Positions 15,191 to 24,492 of a DNA stretch of 64,000 bases are shown here, piece after piece (position 1 is the stretch's first letter; the number at the start of each line of letters is the position of its first letter). Under the pieces are notes generated by a model. That model was given only the letters and a program-made list of their open reading frames with translations. It was not told the origin of the DNA and searched no databases. The DNA comes from Candidatus Uabimicrobium amorphum (GTDB taxonomy: Bacteria; Planctomycetota; Uabimicrobiia; Uabimicrobiales; Uabimicrobiaceae). The position numbers and the translations under genes are program-made. Where the stretch lies: positions 6,772,501 to 6,836,500 of the forward strand of contig NZ_AP019860.1 of the NCBI RefSeq assembly GCF_009002475.1, in the 5' to 3' direction.

Positions 15191-15505
15191 TTATTCGACA
15201 AAAATAGCCGTTCCATAAGCCAACATTTCTGCAGCGCCGCCCATCAACACACTGGTGCTAAAGCGCACTTGTACAATGGCGTTGGCTCCTAAACTTTCGG
15301 CGTGGGTCTTCATTCTTTCCAGTGCTTGTTCTCGTGCTTGGGCAAGAAGTTGTGTGTATTCTTGTACTTCTCCACCAAGCATATGTTTGAAAACCGCCAA
15401 AATATCACGACCGATATGGCGCGTACGTATGGTATTTCCTTTGGCAACGCCCAAAACTTTCTTAATTTCTTTACCTGGAATGTCATTTGTTGTGACAATA
15501 ATCAT
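15191..15505 (-). CDS. YbjQ/UPF0145 family protein
   Basis: A 104-residue protein that matches the YbjQ family from end to end. It starts IIVTTNDIPGKEI, continues with the ALERM helix and SLGANAIVQVRF, and ends AEMLAYGTAIFVE. The family forms pentameric rings; its function is not known, although it was once called heavy-metal-binding. Its start overlaps the anti-sigma gene by four bases (ATGA) and its stop lies 13 bases before the CocE gene, so it is translationally coupled in the ECF operon. Confidence 0.92.
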   Translation of the reverse strand: MIIVTTNDIPGKEIKKVLGVAKGNTIRTRHIGRDILAVFKHMLGGEVQEYTQLLAQAREQALERMKTHAESLGANAIVQVRFSTSVLMGGAAEMLAYGTAIFVE

Positions 15506-15954
15506 TTGCGAATCCTTTCAAAAGGGTCGTGTTTTCTCAGTATGAGACTTTCGCGAACTACAGACACAAACACAATCGTCATTCCGGTAATAAGGGCCGC
15601 AAGACCTATTTTAATTGCTACAGGAGTATTTGTATTCCACCATAGTTCTTTAAATATTTCATATATAGCATAGAGAATTAGTACGATCGCTCCACAACTT
15701 GCCAAAATCCAACCCATACGGCGTTCGATTTGATTATACACATTGTTCCAATACAAACGCCATGCTTGCTCTTGAGGTTCTATAAATTTTAACTCCTGCA
15801 TCTCTTCCTCCATCGCCGTAAAATTTTGCCAGTATTGTAAACACGAGCAGTTGTGGCAATTGTCCAATTTTTGTTGCAATTCTCTTTGCTGTGAATCGGT
15901 AATCTCTCCGTCTTTTTGTAACATAAGTAACATTTTTACTCGTTCACAGTCCAT
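15502..15954 (-). CDS. Putative anti-sigma factor (zf-HC2-like, one or two membrane helices)
   Basis: A 150-residue protein directly after the ECF sigma gene (TAAATG junction). The N-terminal region (DCERVKMLLMLQKDGEIT ... LQQKLDNCHNCSC) resembles the zinc-binding ASD motif of anti-sigma factors, with an early Cys and a Cys cluster near residues 34-38. Two hydrophobic spans follow (GWILASCGAIVLILYAIY and IKIGLAALITGMTIVFVSVV), with a short basic C-terminus inside. The position next to the sigma gene, the Cys cluster and the membrane spans all point to an anti-sigma factor, but the sequence match is weak. Confidence 0.75.
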   Translation of the reverse strand: MDCERVKMLLMLQKDGEITDSQQRELQQKLDNCHNCSCLQYWQNFTAMEEEMQELKFIEPQEQAWRLYWNNVYNQIERRMGWILASCGAIVLILYAIYEIFKELWWNTNTPVAIKIGLAALITGMTIVFVSVVRESLILRKHDPFERIRK

Positions 15955-16488
15955 TTATTCTTCCTTGTCCAGTAACTGGCGTAAACGCGTTCTTGCACTA
16001 TACAAGCGCGACATCACTGTACCCATCGGTATATCTAAAGTTGCCGCAATTTCTTTGTAAGACAGTTCCTGAAAATATTTAAGCTGCAATATTTCTCGTT
16101 CGCTAATGGCAAGATCATTCATCGCCGCAACTATATTTTGTTGATTTTCGTTGCGTTGAACAAGCCACGCTGGATTTAAACGCATATCACTTACTTCTTG
16201 CATTTCGCCGCTATTGCTCTTGCGCCGTAGTTGTGTGTAGCAACAATTTTGCAGTATTTTGTAAAACCACGGATAAAAATTTTGCTGGTTATCGAAATTT
16301 TTAATATTGCGATACGCGCGAATAAAAGCATTTTGCGATGCGTCTAAAGCATCTTGTGGATTTTTTGTGATAAAAAGCGCTGCACGATATGCTTTCTGAC
16401 GGTATTTATTAAATAAAAACTCAAAACTTTTACAGTCGCCGTTTTGGCAGCTTAAAATACAGCGTTGTTCATCTTGTCTATCAGACAT
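15955..16488 (-). CDS. ECF-type RNA polymerase sigma factor
   Basis: A 177-residue ECF sigma factor. Region 2 is FEFLFNKYRQKAYRAALFIT followed by DALDASQNAFIRAYRNIKNF and the -10 contact WFYKILQNCC. Region 4 is LAISEREILQLKYFQELSYKEIA followed by IPMGTVMSRLYSARTRLRQLL. The start has AGGAATAG eight bases upstream. It heads an operon with the anti-sigma factor, the YbjQ protein and the secreted hydrolase, which suggests an envelope-related response. The extra Cys residues (Cys11, Cys16) near the N-terminus are unusual. Confidence 0.93.
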   Translation of the reverse strand: MSDRQDEQRCILSCQNGDCKSFEFLFNKYRQKAYRAALFITKNPQDALDASQNAFIRAYRNIKNFDNQQNFYPWFYKILQNCCYTQLRRKSNSGEMQEVSDMRLNPAWLVQRNENQQNIVAAMNDLAISEREILQLKYFQELSYKEIAATLDIPMGTVMSRLYSARTRLRQLLDKEE

Positions 16489-16643
16489 TTTCTATTCCTG
16501 AATTGCGCAAAAAACGAAAATACGATTGCAGTTATTTCTATATACTCACCCAAGCGTATTTTTATTCGCCAAAAAAAAAGTTTTTTGCAAAAGCGCTGTT
16601 TTGTCGTAGTTAGGTTTAAGATGTTTATGGTATTCGTTAGTAC

Positions 16644-16684
16644 GCGATGCCCTCCTGCCGGCTAGTCGCTGGAGAAGGCATCGC
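16644..16684. repeat. GC-rich imperfect palindrome in the leader of the pseudopilin gene
   Basis: GCGATGCC-CTCC and GGAG-AA-GGCATCGC pair into a 12-bp stem with an AA bulge. It lies 30 bases upstream of the ATG at 16714 and is much richer in GC than its surroundings. It may be a REP-type repeat or a leader structure. Confidence 0.6.
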
Positions 16685-16713
16685 ATACCAGCATAAACAC
16701 TGGAGGTTTTATT

Positions 16714-19374
16714 ATGCATTTTTCTCAAAAACGCGGCACAGCCATTGTCATTGTACTCATTATTTTATCATCGTTGTCATTTTTGAGCATTTTCTTTGTG
16801 CGCATTGCCATGCGATCGCGTTTGGCAAGCGAAAACTATACCTTGCGAACCTTGGCGCAACTGACTGCCTATGCAGGGATTGATCATTGTCTGGCAAATA
16901 CTTTTCATGAGTTAGTGAGCGGAAATATCATTGATGCTCCCACAATGAAAAAACAACGTAAAAACATCACGGGTGTGCATAAGGGCATTGGTGGCACAAC
17001 GGGTTATGTTATCGGGAAAAATCGTATGGGAAACTATGCTCTTGATGGCAACGTTTATACAACGAAAATGACCAGCGAAATGGCGAAATTTAATGTCAAT
17101 GGCTACGTTGCGGTAAGAGCAAAATATCAACTCCATTCCAATGAAACATTGTATCGTATTTTGCACACATTGGCCAAGACTTGTAAATGTGATGACGCGA
17201 AACAAATTGCGCAGTTGATCGCGCACCATCACATAAAAAACAACCAACGTTTTTACTGCCATGAACATCTAAGGACTTTTCTGCAAAAACATTTCGCAAA
17301 TTCACCTCAACTACAACGCTTTGTTTCTCTGTTGTCGGTTTCTCCTAAAAGGCAAAAGTGTTTCGCGGCTTTGGCACAGGGTGTTTATTATGAAGAATGG
17401 CGTTGTGCTGTTGATGTAAACAACATTTCGCGTGAATTGTTGTACGCGCTTATTTTTAACATAAAAGCGACAGCAAACTTTCACGATGTCCAGGTTCAAA
17501 CAAATGACAGAGGTGCACTGCGTAGTTTAAGAGAAAAAATGCAGCAATGTACGGTAGATTTTTCGGATGACGCCGTAAATGTATACGAAATTGTCGACTA
17601 CATACAAAACCGTGTGGCCTTTACAGGTCCCTTTACTCACTTTATGGAATTTGCACAATTTGTCGAGAGCTTACCAAAGCAGTTCTTTCCCACATGTCCC
17701 GTTAACATACGGCCATCTTTTTGGCGACAAATGTGGCGTGACGCATTAAAAAGTAATTTTACTAGAGATGTTGTCGACAACAATTGTAATCCCAATTCCC
17801 CTATGTATGTAAGTGTTGCCAAACAAAATTTGTGCGTGAAGAAAGACAATCAATTTTTTTGCGGACATACCGCAGAATTGTTGTTTTTCCACTGTGGACC
17901 ATTTGTGGTACGTGCACAGGCTCACATAAACACCCATAACCAATGTGTTGCGCGTGCAAGGCAAATGATGGAAGTCGTGTGGGGAAAAACACTTGTTCAT
18001 TCCACACAAAAAGATTTTCAAACGATGAATGCACAGCAACAAGAAACGCTTTCTGTTGGTAGTTGTTCGTCGTCTTTGTTGCGAAAATATTGTGGCTTTG
18101 TAGAACCAAAGCCCCGCAAAATGCCCAAAGGTTTATTTACTCTTTCTTCCTATCCTGATGATATTCATACACAGATGAGTTATTTTGGCGGAGTGTATAA
18201 CGATGACGGTACTGTCTTTACAAAAAAATCGAAACTATCTTCACGGAAATTGATATCGTCGCTGCGCGAGGGAGTAAATCACCTCCACCATGATGGTCTG
18301 GTCTCAAGTCAGGCGTATTATCGCAATCGCAGTGACAATGATCACTACATAACTCATGCCATTACCCCGCAGTCTGCCACCGAAGATTTACGCGGTTGTA
18401 ATACCATTTCCTCTAGTCACATTGCCAACTACAATGGTAGTATTGAGCTGTGGATTAAGCTGAACGAAACACCCGGGAATGTCCGCTTCCCGGGTCCACA
18501 CTTTATGCTCATGGCGTGCACCACTAAAAACCGTTTGCGTTTTGTGGACGACACACAACAGCATAAGTTTCACGAGGGAACACAAATGTTGTTGTATATT
18601 GATAGTTTTGGTTACTTGCGTTTTTCACGGCAACACTATACGCGAACATTTACCTTAGATAAACGACGCAAGATCGTTGAGTACGGTGTATCTTCGCAGC
18701 ACCGTGATCCACGGCGTGGTTTTACGCATCGCCACATAGAAGTGAACGTTGCCAACTTAGGATGGCGCGCCCACGAATGGCATCACATTATCGTACGTTG
18801 GCACGATGAAAAGCGAATTGTAACTCTAGAGGTTGATGGCTATACACCTCAGGAGGCTTTTGTTGAGGAAAAAAACGCCATGGCAATTTTAAATGAAGTG
18901 GACCCACGCGATGTCTTATTCATTAACGGTTATCATCGCTACCAGGCCACAAATACAGGGTATTTCCCTTTCACACGTACTGTCAATCTTTTTGGGAATG
19001 CCACTATCGATAAGTTTATCTCCTACGATGATCACTTAGAAGCACAATATAAATCACGCTATCTAAACAATAGTCGTTACAACAATGCGTTTATTGTAAA
19101 CGGAAAGTATATACGTGGACCTCTTTATTGGAATTCTTACATAAAAGGAGAGGGGGACTATACACAGCAAACAACGGTAGAAGTTTTCTCAAATAATGTC
19201 TTGCACAAAAACAATATGCTAATACCAAAAAACACGATGATGGCAAATCGCATGGAGTACAGCGTTCGTTTTCACTGCGGAAAAAAACGCAATCTATCTA
19301 TCGAATGTCCGGCTTTGGGAATGATTTGTCAAGTGGTTTTGTTTACCTATCCTAAGGTAAACAAACATTATTGA
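16714..19374 (+). CDS. GspK-like minor pseudopilin fused to a LamG-type domain
   Basis: An 886-residue protein with GGAGG before the ATG. It begins with a short basic leader and a single hydrophobic helix (KRGTAIVIVLIILSSLSFLS) in the style of type II secretion and type IV pilus components. Then AVDVNNISRELLYALI matches the DINTA region of GspK, and YIQNRVAFTGPFTHFMEF its helix-hairpin-helix part. From about residue 560 a concanavalin-like fold appears (GSIELWIKLNE ... HEWHHIIVRWHDEKRIVTLEVDG). It is very rich in His and Cys. The fusion suggests a pilus or secretion tip protein with a carbohydrate- or protein-binding head. No other T2SS gene is nearby. The 3' end overlaps the convergent peptidase gene by 23 bases. 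Confidence 0.7.
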   Translation: MHFSQKRGTAIVIVLIILSSLSFLSIFFVRIAMRSRLASENYTLRTLAQLTAYAGIDHCLANTFHELVSGNIIDAPTMKKQRKNITGVHKGIGGTTGYVIGKNRMGNYALDGNVYTTKMTSEMAKFNVNGYVAVRAKYQLHSNETLYRILHTLAKTCKCDDAKQIAQLIAHHHIKNNQRFYCHEHLRTFLQKHFANSPQLQRFVSLLSVSPKRQKCFAALAQGVYYEEWRCAVDVNNISRELLYALIFNIKATANFHDVQVQTNDRGALRSLREKMQQCTVDFSDDAVNVYEIVDYIQNRVAFTGPFTHFMEFAQFVESLPKQFFPTCPVNIRPSFWRQMWRDALKSNFTRDVVDNNCNPNSPMYVSVAKQNLCVKKDNQFFCGHTAELLFFHCGPFVVRAQAHINTHNQCVARARQMMEVVWGKTLVHSTQKDFQTMNAQQQETLSVGSCSSSLLRKYCGFVEPKPRKMPKGLFTLSSYPDDIHTQMSYFGGVYNDDGTVFTKKSKLSSRKLISSLREGVNHLHHDGLVSSQAYYRNRSDNDHYITHAITPQSATEDLRGCNTISSSHIANYNGSIELWIKLNETPGNVRFPGPHFMLMACTTKNRLRFVDDTQQHKFHEGTQMLLYIDSFGYLRFSRQHYTRTFTLDKRRKIVEYGVSSQHRDPRRGFTHRHIEVNVANLGWRAHEWHHIIVRWHDEKRIVTLEVDGYTPQEAFVEEKNAMAILNEVDPRDVLFINGYHRYQATNTGYFPFTRTVNLFGNATIDKFISYDDHLEAQYKSRYLNNSRYNNAFIVNGKYIRGPLYWNSYIKGEGDYTQQTTVEVFSNNVLHKNNMLIPKNTMMANRMEYSVRFHCGKKRNLSIECPALGMICQVVLFTYPKVNKHY

Positions 19375-20035
19375 TGTGGTCGCGAAAGATTTGTGGCAAA
19401 CGTCGCAGTAGTAGTTCTTTACCTTCCAAGTGATTATTGCGAATGACGTTTTCGATCATGGCAATTGAGAGCTCTTGTTGTGCCGGAATCGAAATAGGGG
19501 CATGACTCAAATGCCAGGGTTCTGGAAACATGCCCCCTTGATGGAGACGATACGGACGAAAAAAATCAAATTTATGCATATTTTCGTCTAGCCACACATG
19601 CAAACGGGCAAAAATGCCGTCGGACTGTACCTCGTTAGGCAATAGCTGCACACGGTAATTTTGTGGCATTACCGCAGCATCAACAACATCGATTTCACTT
19701 CCCCAGTGATGACGCGAAGCCCCTGGTAATGCCGACCACCCGAGTATTGCATCAATAATTTCGTTTTTGTCCAGACTATGGTAATCGCGCTCTTGGCCAT
19801 GGATGTTGTACAAAGGTTTTTCACCGCGAAATTTCTTATTCCAAATGCGAATTTGTGTTTTAAGGTTGCGAAAAGAACTAAACGGCTGCAAGATAATGCC
19901 CTCTTTTTGTGCCGCATCGCGCATCGCTAAAAATGCCTCTACTGTTTTAGGATGCGCCGCAAATCGCGGCTCATCGATTTGTGTAATATGTGTCCTCACC
20001 TGCCCCGTGAGCTGTAATTCTCGCACATCATTCAT
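19352..20035 (-). CDS. M15-family (VanY-like) D-Ala-D-Ala carboxypeptidase
   Basis: A 227-residue zinc peptidase of the VanY/DdcY type, which trims D-Ala from peptidoglycan stem peptides. Visible are SSFRNLKTQ, the zinc motif SRHHWGSEIDV (SxHxxGxxID) and the catalytic/zinc segment EPWHLSH. No signal peptide is evident, so it may act in the cytoplasm on recycled precursors, or the start is wrong; the assigned ATG has only a weak GAG site. It overlaps the pseudopilin gene tail to tail. Confidence 0.87.
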   Translation of the reverse strand: MNDVRELQLTGQVRTHITQIDEPRFAAHPKTVEAFLAMRDAAQKEGIILQPFSSFRNLKTQIRIWNKKFRGEKPLYNIHGQERDYHSLDKNEIIDAILGWSALPGASRHHWGSEIDVVDAAVMPQNYRVQLLPNEVQSDGIFARLHVWLDENMHKFDFFRPYRLHQGGMFPEPWHLSHAPISIPAQQELSIAMIENVIRNNHLEGKELLLRRLPQIFRDHINNVCLP

Positions 20036-20068
20036 CTAAATACTCAAACAAAAAATTCCATCACTATC

Positions 20069-20190
20069 CGTAATCGTCACCGTAGCCATAATCGTCACCG
20101 TAGCCGTAATCGTCACCGTAGCCGTAATCGTCACCGTAGCCGTAATCGTCACCGTAGCCGTAATCGTCACCGTGACCATGACCGTGACCG
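20069..20190. repeat. Tandem 18-base repeat of three hexanucleotides
   Basis: The units are CGTAAT, CGTCAC and CGTAGC, repeated in order about six times. They decay at the right end to GTGACC/ATGACC. The array lies between the VanY-like gene start and the stop of the gene at 20194. It belongs to the same type of degenerate six-base array as those at 7941 and 45698. Confidence 0.9.
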
Positions 20191-20193
20191 AAA

Positions 20194-21117
20194 TTAATAA
20201 GGAGTTCGCGGAGGCATAAACCCCAACTTACTCTCCAAATCTATCTGCATATCTTTTTGACTCTCTACATGCAACTGTCTTATATAACGTAAATGCGTTG
20301 TAAACTGACGGTTCGTGTATGGAGGTCTATAACGACTTTTTTTGCGATAATACTCATAAAATGATTTGGTGTAATTCACGGTCATTTCTTTTAAAAATTT
20401 ACAGTAGAGCTTTATATTGTCGTGCGTTGTTTTGTAACGCAGAGAAAAAAACTGTTTTTCGCGTTTTTCCAAAGATTGTTTTAATTGTGTCAGCCGTGTA
20501 TTAAAGCTATTATTAAACCAAGAACGCCATTGTTTGATGGTCATCTTTTTTTCTTTGGCTTTTATTATGTGACGAAATACAGAATTGCGATTGGTTATCA
20601 TTTCTTCGTAGATATTCTGAATCGTCTTTATTTTTTCGAGGTAATATTGCTGGTTTTGCTTTTTTTCGCGTTTACGACGTGCCGCAGAGCCAATGGGAAA
20701 TTTTTTCTCAAAGGCCTTGATTTTTTGTCCACGAAGTTTGGTTGTAAGTAGTTGAAACATCTTGCGACTTTGCTTTTCTAAAGAAACTTCGACCTTTACA
20801 GTGTAGACACCAGCCTGTATTTCCTCAACACCGTTGTTAATCGGTCCCCATTTGCCTCCAAAAACTAAGCGGCCATCGACATTTTTTACCAGTACATCAT
20901 ACCAGCGAACTCTCTGCGTTTCATGATATATCGAAATAGTAATTAGAGTATTATTGAGACCTTTACGTGCAGCACCATCTACTTGTAGATGAAGCTCATC
21001 TAACCATGGATAGTTTTCCGTATAGAGTTTGATATTTTTCACTCTAAACAAATTTATCTCAGCAAACCCAAAGCTTATAAATAGTAGTAAAAATAATATG
21101 TTTTTTATTTTCGTCAT
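20194..21117 (-). CDS. Hypothetical exported protein
   Basis: A 307-residue protein with a clean signal peptide (KNILFLLLFISFGFA). Residues 20-125 look like a beta-sandwich (ELHLQVDGAARKG ... NTLITISIY ... GVYTVKVEVSL). The remainder is a very basic helical region with many Lys, Arg and Tyr residues. I do not recognise a family. It starts 17 bases after the stop of the 552-residue gene upstream and should be in the same operon; together they may form an envelope assembly. Confidence 0.65.
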   Translation of the reverse strand: MTKIKNILFLLLFISFGFAEINLFRVKNIKLYTENYPWLDELHLQVDGAARKGLNNTLITISIYHETQRVRWYDVLVKNVDGRLVFGGKWGPINNGVEEIQAGVYTVKVEVSLEKQSRKMFQLLTTKLRGQKIKAFEKKFPIGSAARRKREKKQNQQYYLEKIKTIQNIYEEMITNRNSVFRHIIKAKEKKMTIKQWRSWFNNSFNTRLTQLKQSLEKREKQFFSLRYKTTHDNIKLYCKFLKEMTVNYTKSFYEYYRKKSRYRPPYTNRQFTTHLRYIRQLHVESQKDMQIDLESKLGFMPPRTPY

Positions 21118-21134
21118 TTTTTATCTCGATATAT

Positions 21135-22793
21135 CTAGTAACTTTTTATTTTACGCAGTTCTAAAATGTCACGTATTTGCGATGAAATTTTTCGAATATC
21201 GCGCGCAGCATCGCGATTAGAGTTGTAGTTTAATGTTTTTTCTTTGGCAATGCCGAAGTGTTTTTCGGGCATCCAGTTGGCTACGATCAATTTGAAGGTG
21301 GGTTGGTGATCCTCGCGGTCATAATTTTTTTGCGCCATGCGGAAAGCTTCTTCCGCTGCGTTTTTTATTTTGTCGATTCTTCGAGGCTGAAGGTCTTTAT
21401 CGAAACGATCTAGGAATATCTTGTACAAATATAATCTTCCCAGTAGATTCCAGAAATCACCACTTTTTTCGTATTTTGTCTGCTCCACAAACAGCATCTT
21501 TAAATAACGGTTTAGATGGTCTTGGCTTGGAATACCGCCGCGCTCGATGTCACTGGTTACTTTGCTGACCAATATTTGTGCAATATCTCCTGGTAATTTT
21601 GCCGTTTTTTTACTCTTTTTCGCCGTTACCGGGGCATCTTCCTTCAATTCTTTGAAGAGTAATTTTTTTTGCTTTTCTGTGTTTTTGCTGCCACCCATGG
21701 AGAGTAAACCAACGACCATTACCATAACAATTGCGATCGCCGCTATTGCCTGAATACTCTTACTACGCCCTTGGCGTTTTTTGGCGACAAATACCGTGTC
21801 TTTGCCTTCGCGAATTTTGAGCTTTTTGTGTTCCTTGGATAACTTATTGGCCTTATTTTGTTCGCGCTTGGTTTCTTTTTCTTCTAAATTTTCGTATAGT
21901 TCTTTGAGTTCCTGTTTCGAATCTTTTGCCACAGCGCGTTTTTGCATCATAGGCATCGACATCGTTTGTCCAAGTCCCCCTTGTACCCCTTGCTTTTTCA
22001 TCATGGGCATCGACATCGTTTTTCCAAGACCCAACTGCGGACTTGCTGAATCGTCTTTTTTCTGATTGGCGGTATTTTTTTCTAAAAGTTCATAGAAATT
22101 TGCCAATGCCATTGTCGCACGTGGTTTGTATGCTTCGTCAACTTCATCATCTTCATCGGAGCCATCTAGCATGTTGGCAAATTTTGCTTGGGCAATTTCT
22201 TCTTCTTCTTTGCGTTTTTTCCATGTATTGACATCTAAAGACAGAGCATTCCCCGGACAAACAGGGCACTCGACCTTTATGCTCACATCATAGTTGTACA
22301 GTGAAAACAAACGCAAGCACGTATCGCAAGCACGTGCGTGAAAGACCATATTGTTTTGGATTTTTTTCAGCTCTTGTAGGTTGGTAAGCCCCATATCCTC
22401 GATCAGGATTCCCGCCAGAGATTTCGGGCGCTTGTGTTCGCGGTATTGCCGAAATAGTTTTTGTGCTTCGAGTAAACTTTTCATCGTAACATTTTGCAGT
22501 ACCGGTTTATCAGAAAAGTACACCAGTCCCTTTAACATGGTATTGGGAATGTAAGGCCATCTAGTGGGTTCTTTTTCGCGGAATTTTCCTTGTTCTTTTA
22601 GTATTTGTAGAACTTGGCGCATCGTCATGTAGCCGAGATCTTTAAAGATAACACCTATTTTTTTTTCGGGATCTTCTCGCTGTACTTCCAAGGCTTCTAA
22701 TAACTGTAGGTTATTAATAAGCCCTTCTTGTATGGCAATAACACCAAACAGTAAATGTGAATAGTTCTCTATATCAACAAGACTTTCCGACAT
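21135..22793 (-). CDS. Hypothetical membrane protein with MshEN-like N-terminal repeats and zinc ribbon
   Basis: A 552-residue protein with a GAGGA site. Residues 10-75 and 85-150 look like two copies of a small helical domain resembling the MshEN/GspE N-terminal type (FGVIAIQEGLINNLQLLEAL, and later LAGILIEDMGLTNLQEL). The N-terminus of the kinase at 32570 has a similar domain. A Cys cluster (CDTC ... CPVC) forms a possible zinc ribbon. A direct repeat of LG(K/Q)TMSMPMM(K/Q)K follows, then coiled charged helices, a membrane span near 350-372 (SIQAIAAIAIVMVMVVGLL) and a C-terminal helical region. MshEN domains can bind c-di-GMP; whether this one does is unknown. Confidence 0.6.
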   Translation of the reverse strand: MSESLVDIENYSHLLFGVIAIQEGLINNLQLLEALEVQREDPEKKIGVIFKDLGYMTMRQVLQILKEQGKFREKEPTRWPYIPNTMLKGLVYFSDKPVLQNVTMKSLLEAQKLFRQYREHKRPKSLAGILIEDMGLTNLQELKKIQNNMVFHARACDTCLRLFSLYNYDVSIKVECPVCPGNALSLDVNTWKKRKEEEEIAQAKFANMLDGSDEDDEVDEAYKPRATMALANFYELLEKNTANQKKDDSASPQLGLGKTMSMPMMKKQGVQGGLGQTMSMPMMQKRAVAKDSKQELKELYENLEEKETKREQNKANKLSKEHKKLKIREGKDTVFVAKKRQGRSKSIQAIAAIAIVMVMVVGLLSMGGSKNTEKQKKLLFKELKEDAPVTAKKSKKTAKLPGDIAQILVSKVTSDIERGGIPSQDHLNRYLKMLFVEQTKYEKSGDFWNLLGRLYLYKIFLDRFDKDLQPRRIDKIKNAAEEAFRMAQKNYDREDHQPTFKLIVANWMPEKHFGIAKEKTLNYNSNRDAARDIRKISSQIRDILELRKIKSY

Positions 22794-22952
22794 GTTTTTT
22801 CCTCTTTTACGATATAACCACCTTTAAATACGCCATATACCATTAATAACCATACACTTTGGATTATACTGTTTTTTTCGGGAAGGTTATTTGATATTAT
22901 TTACATTGAAGCGTCATAAGTCAAGGAAATAATACACTACAGCGAGGTAAAC

Positions 22953-24491
22953 ATGTTTATTCTCAATATTACAAATTTACGTACTCTCGACCTAGTCGCC
23001 ATTGCTTGCTACCTACTGGGGATTATAGCGATCGCATTGTTCTTTTCCAAAAAAAACAACTCTACAGAACAATACTTTCTCGGTGGTCGTGCCTTTCCGG
23101 GGTGGGCAATTGGTCTTTCGATGGTAGGAACGTCCATTAGTTCCAATTCATTTCTCGGTATTCCCGCCGAATCGTATAAAAATAGTTGGGTAAATATAGC
23201 TCCTAACCTATTCTTACCCGTGGTGACCGTGATTGCCATTATTCTGTTTATTCCTTTTTTTCGAAGTAGTCGTCGCACATCGGCATTTGAATATCTGAAT
23301 GAACGCTATGGCGTCGTACCAAGACTCTACGGAACTTTTAGTTTCATCATTTTACAACTGGCACGAATTGTTATCGTTCTCACTTTACTGTGCCTTCCCA
23401 TACAGTTTCTCACGGGATACCCTATTGAATATGTCATTATTGCTGTGGGAATTTTTGTGACTCTTTATACAGTCATTGGTGGAATAGAAACGGTAATCTG
23501 GACAGACGTTATCCAGACAATTGTACTGTTGTGCGGTGGAATTCTTTGTTTTGGATGCATCTGGTACAAAATGCCTGGTGGACTTTCACAGATCATGGAA
23601 ATTGCAAACGACAACAATAAATTCTACCTCGGTGATTTTGATTGGGATTTGGGGCGGAAAACGTTTTGGGTAGTGATGTTTACCGGTCTTGTACATTGGC
23701 TACGTGAATATTCAAGTGATCAAAATGTTATTCAACGTTATCTCGCTGCAAAGTCGACAAAAGAAGCGCGTAAAGCCACAGCGTTATGTGCTTGTGTAAG
23801 TGTACCTATTTGGGTATTTTTTGCTTTACTAGGAACAGCACTCTTTACTTTTTACACCCAGTTCCCTGTAGCAGGACTGGATGAAAAGCTCCAACGTCCC
23901 GAGAATATTCTACCGTTTTTTATCATTAACAACATACCTGCTGGTGTTGCGGGAATCATCATCGCCGGTTTACTGGCCGCAGCGATGTCCTCGCTAGACT
24001 CAAGTATCAATGCCATTTCCACGGTTACCGTTGTTGATATTGTAAAGCCATATACCCATAAAGAACGCACCGATGCTTTTTACTTGAAGACAGCCAAGGT
24101 TGTCATAATCATCACAGCAGTTATCATGATTGGTGGCGCTATTTTTATGTCGCGATATCAGAAAACGATGGTCGATATTTCGTGGATACTCAATTCGGTC
24201 CTTGGGGGATGCCTTGTTGGGTTATTCTTGATGGGCTTTTTTACAACACGAGTGGATGGATTTAGTGCTTCAATCGCATTAGGGATTGCCATTTTAAGTA
24301 ATATTTACTTTGCGCTAAATAGCGCTCAATTGCTTCCGGAAGCTCTTAGCTTGAACATTGACAATTATTGGGTGGGGATACTTGTTAATGTCGTTTTTAT
24401 TACCGCGGCGTATTCCATCGCCGTTGTCAAAAAATCTTCACCAAAAAACTTAGATCAGTTAACCGTATGGACCATGAACAAAGGTGAATAA
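22953..24491 (+). CDS. Sodium:solute symporter (SSS family)
   Basis: A 512-residue transporter with about 13 membrane helices. The family hallmarks are YFLGGRAFPGWAIGLSMVGT followed by ISSNSFLG in helix 1-2, the TVIGGIETVIWTDVIQ segment, and AAAMSSLDSSINAIST near helix 8, which contributes to the sodium site. It probably imports a sugar acid, sugar or similar organic solute with sodium; the substrate cannot be read from sequence. A GAGG site precedes the ATG. The stop lies one base before the hemF start, so the two genes are coupled. Confidence 0.92.
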   Translation: MFILNITNLRTLDLVAIACYLLGIIAIALFFSKKNNSTEQYFLGGRAFPGWAIGLSMVGTSISSNSFLGIPAESYKNSWVNIAPNLFLPVVTVIAIILFIPFFRSSRRTSAFEYLNERYGVVPRLYGTFSFIILQLARIVIVLTLLCLPIQFLTGYPIEYVIIAVGIFVTLYTVIGGIETVIWTDVIQTIVLLCGGILCFGCIWYKMPGGLSQIMEIANDNNKFYLGDFDWDLGRKTFWVVMFTGLVHWLREYSSDQNVIQRYLAAKSTKEARKATALCACVSVPIWVFFALLGTALFTFYTQFPVAGLDEKLQRPENILPFFIINNIPAGVAGIIIAGLLAAAMSSLDSSINAISTVTVVDIVKPYTHKERTDAFYLKTAKVVIIITAVIMIGGAIFMSRYQKTMVDISWILNSVLGGCLVGLFLMGFFTTRVDGFSASIALGIAILSNIYFALNSAQLLPEALSLNIDNYWVGILVNVVFITAAYSIAVVKKSSPKNLDQLTVWTMNKGE

Positions 24492-24492
24492 T

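Noticed and set aside
24484..24492. GTG at 24484 as the hemF start
   Set aside because: It would overlap the ribosome site AAGGTG that serves the ATG at 24493.
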